A stretch of DNA of 64,000 nt from assembly GCA_964636705.1 (NCBI GenBank), contig CAZWUJ010000008.1, positions 62,001-126,000 on the forward strand. The letters are read 5' to 3'. Position 1 is the stretch's first letter. Every line of letters begins with the position of its first letter. This document shows, one piece after another, positions 33,368 to 41,742 of the stretch. This DNA is from VXRJ01 sp964636705 (GTDB lineage Bacteria > Acidobacteriota > Vicinamibacteria > Vicinamibacterales > UBA8438). Below the pieces are notes generated by a model. The model did not search any database and was not told where the DNA came from. It worked only from the letters and a program-made list of their open reading frames with translations. Position numbers and translations under genes: made by a program.

Positions 33368-35647
33368 TCAGTAGCGGAAGAGGTACGAGATCTTCGTGAA
33401 GATCGCGCGGTTGGTCTCGCGGAACGCGTCGGTGAAGTAGCGCTCGGGATCGATGCGGTTCTCCTGCTGGTAGTGGCCGTCGTAGCCGACGTAGAACACC
33501 GTTCCGGAGTTGACGCGGTAGGTCAGGAGCAGGTTGCCATCGAAGGTCCGGCGGAACGAGTTGTACTCCAGAATGTTCCGAAGCAGAAGCCGTTCGGTGA
33601 ACTGGAAGGTCGTGAGCGCCCGCAGCACCTGGATGTCGAACACGAGCGCCTGGGTGCGGGGATCCTCCAGACGGCTCAGCTCCACGTTCAACTGCGACTG
33701 CAGCCGCGAAACCGGCCGGAAGATCGCGGTCAGGCTGCCGAGCCGGGCGCGGCCGAGGAACGGCATCCCGGTGTAGCGGATCGATTCGCCCCACGAGAAG
33801 CTGCCCACCAGTGCGATCCGCCGGCTCGCGTTGACGTCGAAGCTGACGCCGCGGTTCCACTTCCAGAAATCGATGCCACCGTACCGTTCGAGCGCCCGAT
33901 CCGCGTTCAGCGCAAGCCGCACGTTGCGGGCGAAGGTGAAGTCGAGGCCGCCGCCGACACTTTCGTCCATCAGCTCCCCGGGCACGCGCTCGCCCGCCAC
34001 CACCTTGCCGAACGAGTAGTTCCGCCCGTAGCTCACGCGCGGTCCCCAGTTGACCAGCCAGTGCTCCGGCCACCAGCGGTAGGAGAGGTTGGTGTTGATA
34101 CGCCGATCGTCGGCCCTCCGAACGAAGCCGGTGTCGATGCGGAAGTCGGGAGTCGTCCCGCCGTAGAAGGCGGAGAAATTCACGTTCCGTCCCACGTGGT
34201 TGAAGAAGGTCCCCATCATTTCGCCGACGCGCTCGACCCCGCGCTCGTCGCGGTGAAACGAACGCGCCAGGAAGACGTTCCAGCGATTGGTGGCCCCGAG
34301 GCGCAGGTTGGAATCGAAAGAGACCATCCGGCTATAGCTGTCCATGAAGTCGCGGTTCGTCACCGTCGCCCCGACGAACGATTCCGGGTACAGGTCGAAG
34401 CGGGCGCGGCCGATCGCCACGTTGGCCGTCCGGCCGAACGCCGGGTCGTTGGGATCGTCCCGCTTCCCCGGCGCCTCGTCGTCCGCGAACAGGACGCCGA
34501 TGGAGCTCCGGCCCACCTTGCCGCTCACCTTGCCGCCGTAGCGGGGATCGATGATCGTCCGCGTATGGATGGGCGTGATCGGGGCAAAGATGTTGAAGAT
34601 CTCCTGGCCTTCCAGGAAGAACGGACGCAGTTCGGGATAAAAGAGGGGAAAGCGCTGATTCACGTCGATCTGCGGCAGGTCCGACTCGATCTGCGAGAAG
34701 TCCGGGTTGATCGTGAAATCGGCGGTCAGGTCGGACGAAATGCCGTACTTCAGGTTGAAGCCCGCCTCGCCTATTCCCTCCTGAGGCATGCCTATCCGCC
34801 GGGTTTGCAGTGCCGTCACCGTCGGCAGGATCTCCAGGTTGCGAGCCGTCGACAGGTCCGTCAACCCTTCCAGGACTCCCATCTGGGCCAGAAACTGCGC
34901 GATGTCCCGGGAGACCGGCGACCAGACGACCGTCTCGTCCTTGCCCTTGACGGTGCGTGACACCTGAAAGCCCCAGCGGTGGAACTCGCCCGCGTCGACG
35001 GCCGGATACCGCAGGCTCCTGAAGGGAATGGCCATCTCGGCCGTCCAGCCGTCGTCCGACAGCGTGCCGGCCGAGGAGAAGAGCGCGTCCCAGGAGATGT
35101 CGCCATCGGGAATGCCGCTCGGGGAAGCGCCCGACGGGCCGCGCGCCCCGATCGCCCGGCGCTGCGATCGGTTGCGCAGGCCGGTCGAGTTCATCAGCGC
35201 GTCCCCCTGCACACCGAATCCGTTTACCGTGAACTGGAACGCGCGCTGCTGGTCGCGGAAGGGATCGAAATACAGGGAGACGGTATCGTCTTCCGCTATC
35301 TGATCGCGATCCGCGCGGTTCGCCCGCATGAGGCCGGTATCCGCGTAGCGCGCACGGATGCCGACGTACAGGCTCTCGCGGTCATAGGCAAGGTAGACGT
35401 CCGTGGGCTCGGTGGCGGCGGCCCCCTCGACCGGCGTGGTTTGCACAAAGGTGGACAGCCGCGCCGCACTGCTCCACGCATCATCGTCCAGCAGACCGTC
35501 GATGACCGGCGGCTGCTCGACGCGAATTGCGGTTACGGCAGGCTGGGCGAGAGCATCCGCCGCGGCCCCGGCAAACGCCAGCGCCAGCGTCAGGACGGCG
35601 ACTCGACCGCCTGACGGCGCCGGCAAGAACGTGATCTTGTTCTGCAC
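33368..35647 (-). CDS. DUF5916 protein with CBM9-like N-terminal domain
   Basis: About 759 aa from the GTG at 35647, which gives a plausible Sec signal (VLTLALAFAGAAADALA before QPAV). The first about 200 residues resemble a CBM9-like carbohydrate-binding domain (PVIDGLLDDDAWSSA, VYLAYDRESLYVGIRA, AEMAIPFRSLRY). The remaining part is a long beta-rich DUF5916 region that ends KISYLFRY and is probably an outer-membrane barrel. An upstream TTG frame to 35719 is open but lacks a signal. Substrate not known; a sugar-binding surface role is inferred. Confidence 0.8.
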   Translation of the reverse strand: MQNKITFLPAPSGGRVAVLTLALAFAGAAADALAQPAVTAIRVEQPPVIDGLLDDDAWSSAARLSTFVQTTPVEGAAATEPTDVYLAYDRESLYVGIRARYADTGLMRANRADRDQIAEDDTVSLYFDPFRDQQRAFQFTVNGFGVQGDALMNSTGLRNRSQRRAIGARGPSGASPSGIPDGDISWDALFSSAGTLSDDGWTAEMAIPFRSLRYPAVDAGEFHRWGFQVSRTVKGKDETVVWSPVSRDIAQFLAQMGVLEGLTDLSTARNLEILPTVTALQTRRIGMPQEGIGEAGFNLKYGISSDLTADFTINPDFSQIESDLPQIDVNQRFPLFYPELRPFFLEGQEIFNIFAPITPIHTRTIIDPRYGGKVSGKVGRSSIGVLFADDEAPGKRDDPNDPAFGRTANVAIGRARFDLYPESFVGATVTNRDFMDSYSRMVSFDSNLRLGATNRWNVFLARSFHRDERGVERVGEMMGTFFNHVGRNVNFSAFYGGTTPDFRIDTGFVRRADDRRINTNLSYRWWPEHWLVNWGPRVSYGRNYSFGKVVAGERVPGELMDESVGGGLDFTFARNVRLALNADRALERYGGIDFWKWNRGVSFDVNASRRIALVGSFSWGESIRYTGMPFLGRARLGSLTAIFRPVSRLQSQLNVELSRLEDPRTQALVFDIQVLRALTTFQFTERLLLRNILEYNSFRRTFDGNLLLTYRVNSGTVFYVGYDGHYQQENRIDPERYFTDAFRETNRAIFTKISYLFRY

Positions 35648-35778
35648 CAGGTTCTGGGCACGAGCCCGCGAGCCCGTTCGACCACGCGGGCGCCAGTGCG
35701 GCAGGTAGTCTAACAGCAACCGGCAGGCGGCTTCGGCGGCCGAGCGCGGTCGTTGCGAACCCGGGCGGGGGCGGGCCC

Positions 35779-36492
35779 TCAGAACCGCATGCCGATGGTC
35801 ACCTGCGACATCAGGCCGCCGAGGTCAATCTCGTCCTCGAGAAAGCCGTTTTCCAATCCGACGACGCCCGACGCCTCGTGGTACTGAAGCTCGACTCCGA
35901 TCGACCACGAATCGCCCATGGGAACGCGAACGCCACCCAGAACGATCCCGCCGGCATCGGCGCCCGTCGCCACGTAGCGGTCCCTGAAGACGGTGAAGTC
36001 ATGGAAATCGATGAACTCCCCGAATTCAGCGTAGCGCCAGGAGTACAACCCGACGCCGACGCCGAAGAAGGGCTGCAAGGCGGAGCGCCCGAACGGCACG
36101 ACACGGACGGTCGCAGTGGCCGGCACGATCCGCAGGCGGAAGTCCTGCGCGATCTCGGCCCCTCCCATGTTCGTGTAGTCCGTGTAGACGCTCGGCACAG
36201 TTCGCTGGTAGTAGCCGAGACCCAGGCTCGCCTCCAGGTAGTCGTTCAGTTCGAGGCTCCAGGTCCCGGTCAGCGAGGGTCCGTCGAAGTCGCCCACCCG
36301 GAAGGCGAAGAGATCAAGGTTGCTGAGCACGACGTCATGAGCCACGCGGCTGTCGATGTCCTTCAGGCTGAACTGACCATACCCGACGGTGAATGACTGC
36401 TGCGCGAGGGCGGGTGCTGCGCCGCTGGTGAGAAACACGGCGCCGAGCGCGGTCGCCGCCACTGCTGTCCTGAAACTTGCCTTGCGTCGCAT
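35779..36492 (-). CDS. Outer-membrane beta-barrel protein (OmpW/OmpA-like fold)
   Basis: Protein of 237 aa. Signal peptide ending PALAQ, then alternating strands with Gly/aromatic residues (SFTVGYGQFSLKD, LEASLGLGYYQRTV, FFGVGVGLYSWRYAEF), and a terminal TIGMRF expected of BAM substrates. The length and the order of strands fit an eight-stranded barrel. A GGGAGG lies 5 nt upstream of the ATG. The promoter must lie in the AT-rich islet at 36577-36664, giving a leader of about 80 nt. Function not predictable. Confidence 0.72.
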   Translation of the reverse strand: MRRKASFRTAVAATALGAVFLTSGAAPALAQQSFTVGYGQFSLKDIDSRVAHDVVLSNLDLFAFRVGDFDGPSLTGTWSLELNDYLEASLGLGYYQRTVPSVYTDYTNMGGAEIAQDFRLRIVPATATVRVVPFGRSALQPFFGVGVGLYSWRYAEFGEFIDFHDFTVFRDRYVATGADAGGIVLGGVRVPMGDSWSIGVELQYHEASGVVGLENGFLEDEIDLGGLMSQVTIGMRF

Positions 36493-36576
36493 GAGATCCT
36501 CCCGGCCATCCGGCCTCCATGAGAACCTCAGCGATGCAGGATCAATGCCAACCTCTACCAGGCGCGGCCTCGACCC

Positions 36577-36664
36577 TTGTTATTAATATTTTTGGCTCAA
36601 TTTATTAATATATGTGTTGAATGTAGACAATCATAGTAAAAAATAGGCATATTAATTAAATAAG
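36577..36664. promoter_or_regulatory. AT-rich islet upstream of barrel gene
   Basis: 88 bp with roughly one base in five G or C by hand count, inside an otherwise strongly GC-rich window. It contains repeated ATTAATAT units. It lies between the 3' end of the inositol-phosphatase-like gene and the start of the barrel gene (both minus strand), so it should hold the latter's promoter and perhaps an UP element or a nucleoid-protein site. I could not fix a single -35/-10 pair; TTGTCT on the minus strand (36630-36625) is one candidate -35. Confidence 0.55.
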
Positions 36665-36703
36665 TGTCAGCGCCCGCCGGCCGCTACCTGTCTCGACGGG
36701 GAG

Positions 36704-37531
36704 TCAACCTGTCCGCTGCAGGGAACGCCGGCGGATCGTCGCGATCATCCTCTCGTGGATGCGCCCGTTCGAGGCGACGATCGATCCGTCGCGCGAGACG
36801 AACGGCTCACCGCCCAGACCGCTCACCATCCCGCCCGCCTCGGCAACCAGCAAGGCGCCGGCGGCGATGTCCCAGGGGTGGAGTCGCTCTTCCCAAAAGC
36901 CATCGAACCGTCCCGCCGCCACGTAGCAGAGGTCGATGGCGGCGGACCCAAGCCGGCGGACGGCGCGGGATTCCGCGACGAACGCCCCGAACAACGCCAC
37001 CACGTCGTCGACCGTTTCGTGCACGTCATACGGAAAGCCGGTGCACAGCATCGCATCGACCAGCGTGTCGGTTTCGGAAACGCGCAGGGGTACGCCATTG
37101 AGCCGCGCGCCGCTCCCCAGTTCGGCGGCAAAGAGCTCCCTTCGCATCGGGTCGTAGACCGCCGCCACCGACGGGACGCCATCGATCTCGAGGGCCAGCG
37201 ACGCACAGAAGATGGGCAGGCCGTGCGTGAAGTTGATCGTGCCGTCAATGGGATCGAACACCCAGCAGTAGTCGGTCTGCCCCACCACCGGAAGCGCGTC
37301 CGCTTCCGTCGCCAACTCCTCCGCCAGCACCCGGTGGGTCGGGAAGCGTTCGGCGATCATCGCGCGGAACCACCGCTCGATGTCGACGTCCGCCTGCGTC
37401 ACCAGATCGATGACGCCTTTCTTGTCGACGGCGACATCGGTGCCGAACCCTTCGCGCTGCATGGCGCCGGCGTGTAGCACCGCCTCGGCTGCCGTCGCGA
37501 CCCAGAGCGGATCGATCACGGGCGACGTCAT
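36704..37531 (-). CDS. suhB: Inositol-1-monophosphatase family protein
   Basis: Protein of 275 aa. Motifs of the Mg-dependent IMPase superfamily are intact: VLAEEL (metal-binding Glu), WVFDPIDGTINFTHG (motif A with the catalytic Asp pair) and HPWDIAAGALLVAEAG (motif B). It would hydrolyse inositol-1-phosphate or a related sugar phosphate; 3'(2'),5'-bisphosphate or fructose-bisphosphate activity is possible in this superfamily. It overlaps the upstream anti-sigma-type gene by 4 bp (ATGA), so translation is coupled. The symbol is by family, not by proven orthology. Confidence 0.82.
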   Translation of the reverse strand: MTSPVIDPLWVATAAEAVLHAGAMQREGFGTDVAVDKKGVIDLVTQADVDIERWFRAMIAERFPTHRVLAEELATEADALPVVGQTDYCWVFDPIDGTINFTHGLPIFCASLALEIDGVPSVAAVYDPMRRELFAAELGSGARLNGVPLRVSETDTLVDAMLCTGFPYDVHETVDDVVALFGAFVAESRAVRRLGSAAIDLCYVAAGRFDGFWEERLHPWDIAAGALLVAEAGGMVSGLGGEPFVSRDGSIVASNGRIHERMIATIRRRSLQRTG

Positions 37532-37971
37532 GCGGCCGGGTCCAGTCGCTTCACCATGCGGACTTCCATTCCTCCCTCGGGAAGACGGCGCAGGGTGACC
37601 TCGTCCATCAGCCGCCGCATGAAGAAGATGCCGCGGCCGCTCGGCTTCAGCAGATTCTCTTCCGCCAGGGGATCGGCGACTTCGTCCGGATCGAAACCGT
37701 CGCCCGGATCGAGCACGCGCACCACCAGCTCCGCGGGTTCTTCCGGCGGCTCCAGGCCAAGCTCCACCGCGATCTTCTTGGTGGTGTCCTCGTTGCAGCC
37801 ATGGCGGATGGCGTTGACGACGCCCTCCCGGACGGCGACCCCGACCCAGTGGGTCGCTTCGTCGTCAAGTCCCCCGACGCGGCCCAGATGATCCGTCATC
37901 GTATGGATCAGTTCGAGCACGTCGGCATGGGCGCTAAAGTCAAGGCGGATCCGGACGCCGGAGTGTGGCAT
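37528..37971 (-). CDS. Anti-sigma/serine kinase-type ATPase (HATPase_c_2, RsbW/SpoIIAB-like)
   Basis: About 147 aa. GHKL-fold motifs: N box VGVAVREGVVNAIRHG, the G1 box VLDPGDGFDPDE, and G2 SGRGIFFMRRLMDEV. Proteins of this type bind ATP, phosphorylate an antagonist and can sequester a sigma factor. No sigma or STAS antagonist gene is visible nearby, so the partner is outside this window or the protein acts otherwise. The start was placed at ATG 37971 (MPHSGVRI); an ATG at 38019 adds a short, unlike segment. Coupled to the IMPase gene by an ATGA overlap. Confidence 0.75.
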   Translation of the reverse strand: MPHSGVRIRLDFSAHADVLELIHTMTDHLGRVGGLDDEATHWVGVAVREGVVNAIRHGCNEDTTKKIAVELGLEPPEEPAELVVRVLDPGDGFDPDEVADPLAEENLLKPSGRGIFFMRRLMDEVTLRRLPEGGMEVRMVKRLDPAA

Positions 37972-38036
37972 GCGGTTCGGTTGGCGGCTTCCGTACGATA
38001 ACGCGCCCCCCGGAGGCATGGCAAGGCGCTATCCGG

Positions 38037-38042
38037 TAATAT
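38037..38042 (+). promoter_or_regulatory. -10 box TAATAT, leaderless start of aroA
   Basis: TAATAT ends 6 nt before the ATG at 38049. No Shine-Dalgarno lies between them. Confidence 0.5.
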
Positions 38043-38048
38043 CCGCCG

Positions 38049-39362
38049 ATGCCCGCCGGAGCGCCGGCCCCGGTGGTCGTGGCCCCGGCGGAACGGCTGC
38101 GCGGGCGGCTGCGGGTGCCGGGCGACAAGTCGATTTCGCACCGCTACGCCCTCCTGGCCGCGTTCGCCGACGGCGCGTCGACCATCACCGGCTACTCCAC
38201 CGGCGCCGACTGCCGTTCCACGCTCGCCTGCCTGCGCGGCCTCGGGGTGGAGCTGGACGCGACACCCGACGCGAACGGCGAGCGGATGACGGTGGCCGTG
38301 GCCCGCGGCGGCCCGGAGGCATGGCGGGCGCCGGGGGCGCCGCTCGACGCCGGCAATTCCGGCACCACGATGCGCCTGCTGTCCGGGATGCTCGCGGGCC
38401 GTCCGTTTGTGTCCACGCTCGCCGGCGACGCGTCGCTGAGCCGCCGCCCGATGCGGCGCGTGATCGAACCGCTCACCGCAATGGGCGCCCGCATTGCCGC
38501 CGCGGAAGGGGGACGGCCGCCGTTGACGATAGACGGCGGCGCGCTTACCGCGATCGACTACACGCTGCCCGTCGCCAGCGCCCAGGTAAAGAGCGCGGTG
38601 CTGCTTGCCGGCCTTCAGGCGGACGGAACGACCCGCGTGCGGGAACCCGCGCCTACGCGCGATCACACCGAGCGGGCGCTCGCAGCATTCGGCGTCCGCG
38701 TGGCGCGCGAGGGCAATGCGATTGCGGTGACCGGCGGCGCACGCCTGACGGGAACCGGCCTCGCCGTCCCTGGCGATCCGTCGGCAGCCGCGTTCTGGGT
38801 CGCGGCGGCGGCCGCGATGCCCGGCTCGGACGTGACGATAGAGGGCGTCGGCCTGAACCCGACCCGGACCGCGTTCATGGATGTCCTGCGCGACGCCGGC
38901 GCGGAGATCGCGGCACGGGTGGCCGGACGAACCGCGGGTGAGCCGTCGGGCGATGTGTCGGTGCGGGGAGGAACACTCGGCCCCATCGTGGTGGACCCGG
39001 CGGACGTGCCCGGGTTGATAGACGAGTTGCCGGTGATCGGCGCCCTCGCCGCGCACGGCGTCCCGGTGACGGTCAGCGGCGCCGCGGAGCTTCGTCTCAA
39101 GGAGAGCGACCGGATTGCCGCGTTCGCGGCCGGCCTCCGCGCCCTCGGGGTGCCGGTCGATGAACGGCCCGACGGCTTCCACGCCGAACGCCGTGGACCC
39201 CCCGCCGGCGGCACGGCCGACGCGGCTGGCGACCACCGCCTCGCCATGGCGTTTGCCGTCGCCGCGCTCGGCTGCGAGGAGCCATCGACCATTACCGGCG
39301 CCGATGCGGTCGCTGTCTCCTATCCCGGCTTCTTCAGCATCCTCGCCACCCTCCGCCGGTAG
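38049..39362 (+). CDS. aroA: 3-phosphoshikimate 1-carboxyvinyltransferase (EPSP synthase)
   Basis: Protein of 437 aa, the expected length. Converts shikimate-3-phosphate and PEP to EPSP in aromatic amino-acid synthesis. Diagnostic motifs in order: GDKSISHRYALLAAFADG (phosphate-binding Lys-Ser), DAGNSGTTMRLLSGML, the VKSAVLLAGLQA helix, the DHTERALAAFGV loop, and ESDRIAAFAAGL near the C-terminus. Domain signatures are all intact. It is convergent with aroK, whose 3' end lies 43 bp downstream, so the two shikimate genes are neighbours but in separate units. Confidence 0.95.
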   Translation: MPAGAPAPVVVAPAERLRGRLRVPGDKSISHRYALLAAFADGASTITGYSTGADCRSTLACLRGLGVELDATPDANGERMTVAVARGGPEAWRAPGAPLDAGNSGTTMRLLSGMLAGRPFVSTLAGDASLSRRPMRRVIEPLTAMGARIAAAEGGRPPLTIDGGALTAIDYTLPVASAQVKSAVLLAGLQADGTTRVREPAPTRDHTERALAAFGVRVAREGNAIAVTGGARLTGTGLAVPGDPSAAAFWVAAAAAMPGSDVTIEGVGLNPTRTAFMDVLRDAGAEIAARVAGRTAGEPSGDVSVRGGTLGPIVVDPADVPGLIDELPVIGALAAHGVPVTVSGAAELRLKESDRIAAFAAGLRALGVPVDERPDGFHAERRGPPAGGTADAAGDHRLAMAFAVAALGCEEPSTITGADAVAVSYPGFFSILATLRR

Positions 39363-39405
39363 GGCCTGCCGCCGGGTCAGCGCCTGGCCCGCGCGGGCGC
39401 CGTCA

Positions 39406-39903
39406 CTACCCGAGCCAGTCGAGGATGCGGTCGACGAGTTCCGCGGCTGGCGTGCGGTTGGCGTCGAGGCGCAGGTGGGCCCGCCGGTAAGCGGCCTGCC
39501 GTGCCCGGAAAAGCGCTTCCATCGTCGCGCGGTCGGCGGCCAGGGGGCGTCTTCCATCAGACGGCAACCGGTCCACCACGGTCTCGAACGTCACGTCCAG
39601 CCAGACGGACGCGCCGTCCGCGTTGATACGCCGCCGGCTCTCCGGGTGGGCAAAGGTCCCGCCGCCGGTCGCGACGACGGCGTGACGGAGCGGCAGCAAC
39701 TCGTCGAGGATGGCGCGCTCGACGTCGCGGAAGTAAGGCTCGCCCCGCGCCGCAAAGATGTCGGCGACGGTCGAACGCTCGCGGGCCTCAATCAGGCTGT
39801 CGATGTCCTCCGCGCGCCAGTCGAGACGCTGGCCGAGGGCGTCGGCGACGGTCGACTTGCCCGCCGCCATGAAGCCTACGATGTAGATCTTGTCCGTCCG
39901 CAC
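39406..39903 (-). CDS. aroK: Shikimate kinase
   Basis: About 165 aa from the GTG at 39903. Phosphorylates shikimate with ATP, one step before the aroA enzyme. Walker A GFMAAGKST at the N-terminus, DIDSLIEARE binding shikimate (conserved Asp), the GGG loop VATGGGTF and a lid with RRPLA are present. A further 25 codons open upstream are Arg-rich and unlike the family. It is the last gene of the Ccm operon, 4 nt after the small membrane protein gene, an unusual linkage. Confidence 0.9.
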   Translation of the reverse strand: MRTDKIYIVGFMAAGKSTVADALGQRLDWRAEDIDSLIEARERSTVADIFAARGEPYFRDVERAILDELLPLRHAVVATGGGTFAHPESRRRINADGASVWLDVTFETVVDRLPSDGRRPLAADRATMEALFRARQAAYRRAHLRLDANRTPAAELVDRILDWLG

Positions 39904-39907
39904 GGCG

Positions 39908-40075
39908 TCACGCCGCGTCGGCCCGTGCCTTCCGCGCCGCGCGCTCTTCGCGGCGCCGCAGTTCCGCGGCGTACGCATCGGCCGCGGCCCGCGACCCGAG
40001 GATCCAGCCGATCACGATGCCGAACACCAGCACGGCCGGGATGAAGATGAAGTGGCCGGCCGTCATGTCGAACAT
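39908..40075 (-). CDS. 55-aa single-span membrane protein, CcmD-like
   Basis: Very small: MFDMTAGHF followed by one helix (IFIPAVLVFGIVIGWILG), then a charged tail rich in Arg, Glu and Ala. This is the layout of CcmD-type accessory proteins. Its start shares a base with the stop of the gene upstream (TGATG), which is itself CcmD-like, so the operon appears to carry two such proteins. Function is inferred from position; it might instead serve an unrelated membrane-anchoring task. Confidence 0.6.
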   Translation of the reverse strand: MFDMTAGHFIFIPAVLVFGIVIGWILGSRAAADAYAAELRRREERAARKARADAA

Positions 40076-40392
40076 CAGGCCGCCCCTCCCCCGCTGCCCT
40101 CGCCGTCGCCGGGGCGCCTCTGCAGATCCTGCACGTCCCGCTCCACGCTGCTCAGGCGCCGGGACAGTCCCCAGAAGTAGCCGAACGCCAGCAGCCAGAC
40201 GACGGAGTAGGCGGCGACAAGGAAAGGCGCGGCCGGCAGCCGGTCTTCCGGCGGCAGTGCATCGATCGGAACGAACTCGTTCACCTGCTCCGGCTGAACT
40301 GCTTCCACGCCCGCCGGGGCGACCACGAGCGCCGCGCCGGCCAGCAACGCTGCCCCCACCGTCATCCAACCCATGTTCTCTCGCATCCTCAC
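40075..40392 (-). CDS. ccmD: CcmD family protein
   Basis: 105 aa from the GTG at 40392, overlapping the ccmC stop (GTGA); an ATG two codons later is an alternative. A signal-like N-terminus (VGAALLAGAALVVAPAG) precedes the CcmD-type segment LVAAYSVVWLLAFGYFWG and its charged C-terminal coil (SSVERDVQDLQRR). CcmD stabilises the CcmABC complex that releases heme-loaded CcmE. The N-terminal extension makes it longer than the usual about 60 aa. Confidence 0.72.
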   Translation of the reverse strand: MRMRENMGWMTVGAALLAGAALVVAPAGVEAVQPEQVNEFVPIDALPPEDRLPAAPFLVAAYSVVWLLAFGYFWGLSRRLSSVERDVQDLQRRPGDGEGSGGGAA

Positions 40393-41054
40393 GCGTCCTC
40401 GTCGTAGGCCAGGCGCAGCTCGTCGAGCGCCGCACGCTGATCCTCCAGGCGGCGGCGCGCGTTGAGCATCGCCGTGAACAGCACCAGGTACGCCGCGACG
40501 CACCACCAGAACGGAAGGCCCATATCAGCCGGCAGCGTCGGCACGACCGACGTCTCCGGGTGGATCGTCCGCCAGACGTTCACCGAGATGTAGACGAACG
40601 GCACGTTGAAGACGCCGAACAACGCGAGGCCCGCGGCCAGTTTCTCGGATCCCGGACCGCCGTAGGTCCGGAGCAGCAGGTAGGCGATGAAGATCATCTC
40701 CAGGATCAGCGCCAGGGTCAGCCGGACATCCCACTCCCACCAGACGCCCCACGACACGCGCGCCCAGAGCGGCCCCGTGATGAGCCCCATCGCGCCGAAA
40801 AGCACCGCCAGTTCCGCCGCCGAAACCGCCAGGCGGTCGGCCGACTCCTGTTCCCGGAAGAGGTAGATCCCGCTTGCGATCCCGCAGATGAAGATGGCGA
40901 GGAACATCACGAACCAGGCGGGCACGTGGAAATAGAAGATCTTCGCCACGAGCCCCATCGTCGCCTCGTTCGGAGCCTGGGCGATCAGGATGGGCGCGAC
41001 GGCAAACATCGCCGCCGCGACGACGAGCCAAGCCGTCGGCCAGCGTCCCTGCAT
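40389..41054 (-). CDS. ccmC: Cytochrome c maturation protein CcmC (heme delivery)
   Basis: Protein of 221 aa with six membrane segments. The tryptophan-rich heme-handling motif WGVWWEWDVRLT is present in a periplasmic loop, flanked by conserved His residues (FHVPAW and IHPETS). CcmC loads heme on CcmE. It lies between ccmB (4-bp gap) and the CcmD-like gene (4-bp overlap), in the usual B-C-D order. Confidence 0.92.
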   Translation of the reverse strand: MQGRWPTAWLVVAAAMFAVAPILIAQAPNEATMGLVAKIFYFHVPAWFVMFLAIFICGIASGIYLFREQESADRLAVSAAELAVLFGAMGLITGPLWARVSWGVWWEWDVRLTLALILEMIFIAYLLLRTYGGPGSEKLAAGLALFGVFNVPFVYISVNVWRTIHPETSVVPTLPADMGLPFWWCVAAYLVLFTAMLNARRRLEDQRAALDELRLAYDEDA

Positions 41055-41058
41055 GCCG

Positions 41059-41742
41059 TCATTCTGTCATGAGCGGCTCGAATGTCCATAACGCGAGGGT
41101 CACGAAGACCGCATCGAAGAAGATGACGAGGGCCAGCCAGAAGCGGGCCAGGTCGAGGTTCGGGTCGGCCTGGATCAGCGAGAGGGTCCCGTTGACGCCC
41201 GCGATCAGCACCGGCACGGTGATGGGATAGAGCAACACCGGCAGGAGCACGGCGCGGCTCTCCGTCCGGGTGAGCATCGCCGCAAACAATGCGCCTACCG
41301 CCGCGAAGCCGAGGGTGCCCGCTGCCAGCAGCCCGAGGAAGAGAAACGGGTGAGCGAACAGCGGCGCGTCGAAGAAAAGGGCCACGAAGAAGACGACGAC
41401 TGCCTCGACCAGGACCATCAGGAGGATGATCCCGAACAGCTTCCCGACGAAGACAGCGGAGCGCTCGGCCGGCGCGAGAAGCAGGCCGAGGAGCGCGTCA
41501 TGGTGCAGCTCGCGCTCGAACGCGCGCCCCAGGGCGAGCTGGCCGGCGTAGGCAAGAGCCACCCAGACGATGCCCGCCTCGGCCCCCTCGACCGGGGTGC
41601 CGGCCCGAACGAAAGCGAACGAAAAGACGAGGACGCACGACACCGCGAAGAAGGTGGTCGTGTAGAGCATCTCGCGGCTGCGTGACTCCACCCGGATGTC
41701 CTTCCGCATCACGAGCCAGGCGATCCGGAAGAACTCAGCCAT
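41059..41742 (-). CDS. ccmB: Heme ABC transporter permease CcmB
   Basis: Protein of 227 aa with six hydrophobic segments and the family-typical N-terminal stretch ending DIRVESRSREM, then FERELHHDALLGLLLAP. Forms the CcmAB transporter that uses ATP to release holo-CcmE from CcmC. The start overlaps the ccmA end by 8 bp. Confidence 0.9.
   Translation of the reverse strand: MAEFFRIAWLVMRKDIRVESRSREMLYTTTFFAVSCVLVFSFAFVRAGTPVEGAEAGIVWVALAYAGQLALGRAFERELHHDALLGLLLAPAERSAVFVGKLFGIILLMVLVEAVVVFFVALFFDAPLFAHPFLFLGLLAAGTLGFAAVGALFAAMLTRTESRAVLLPVLLYPITVPVLIAGVNGTLSLIQADPNLDLARFWLALVIFFDAVFVTLALWTFEPLMTE

Noticed and set aside
33345..34073. Additional frame on the minus strand inside the DUF5916 gene.
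   Set aside because: Out-of-frame reading of a well-supported gene; Arg/Gly/Pro-rich.
37528..38019. Longer start for the anti-sigma-type protein at 38019.
   Set aside because: The additional 16 residues (MPPGGALSYGS...) are unlike the family. ATG 37971 gives a typical N-terminus.
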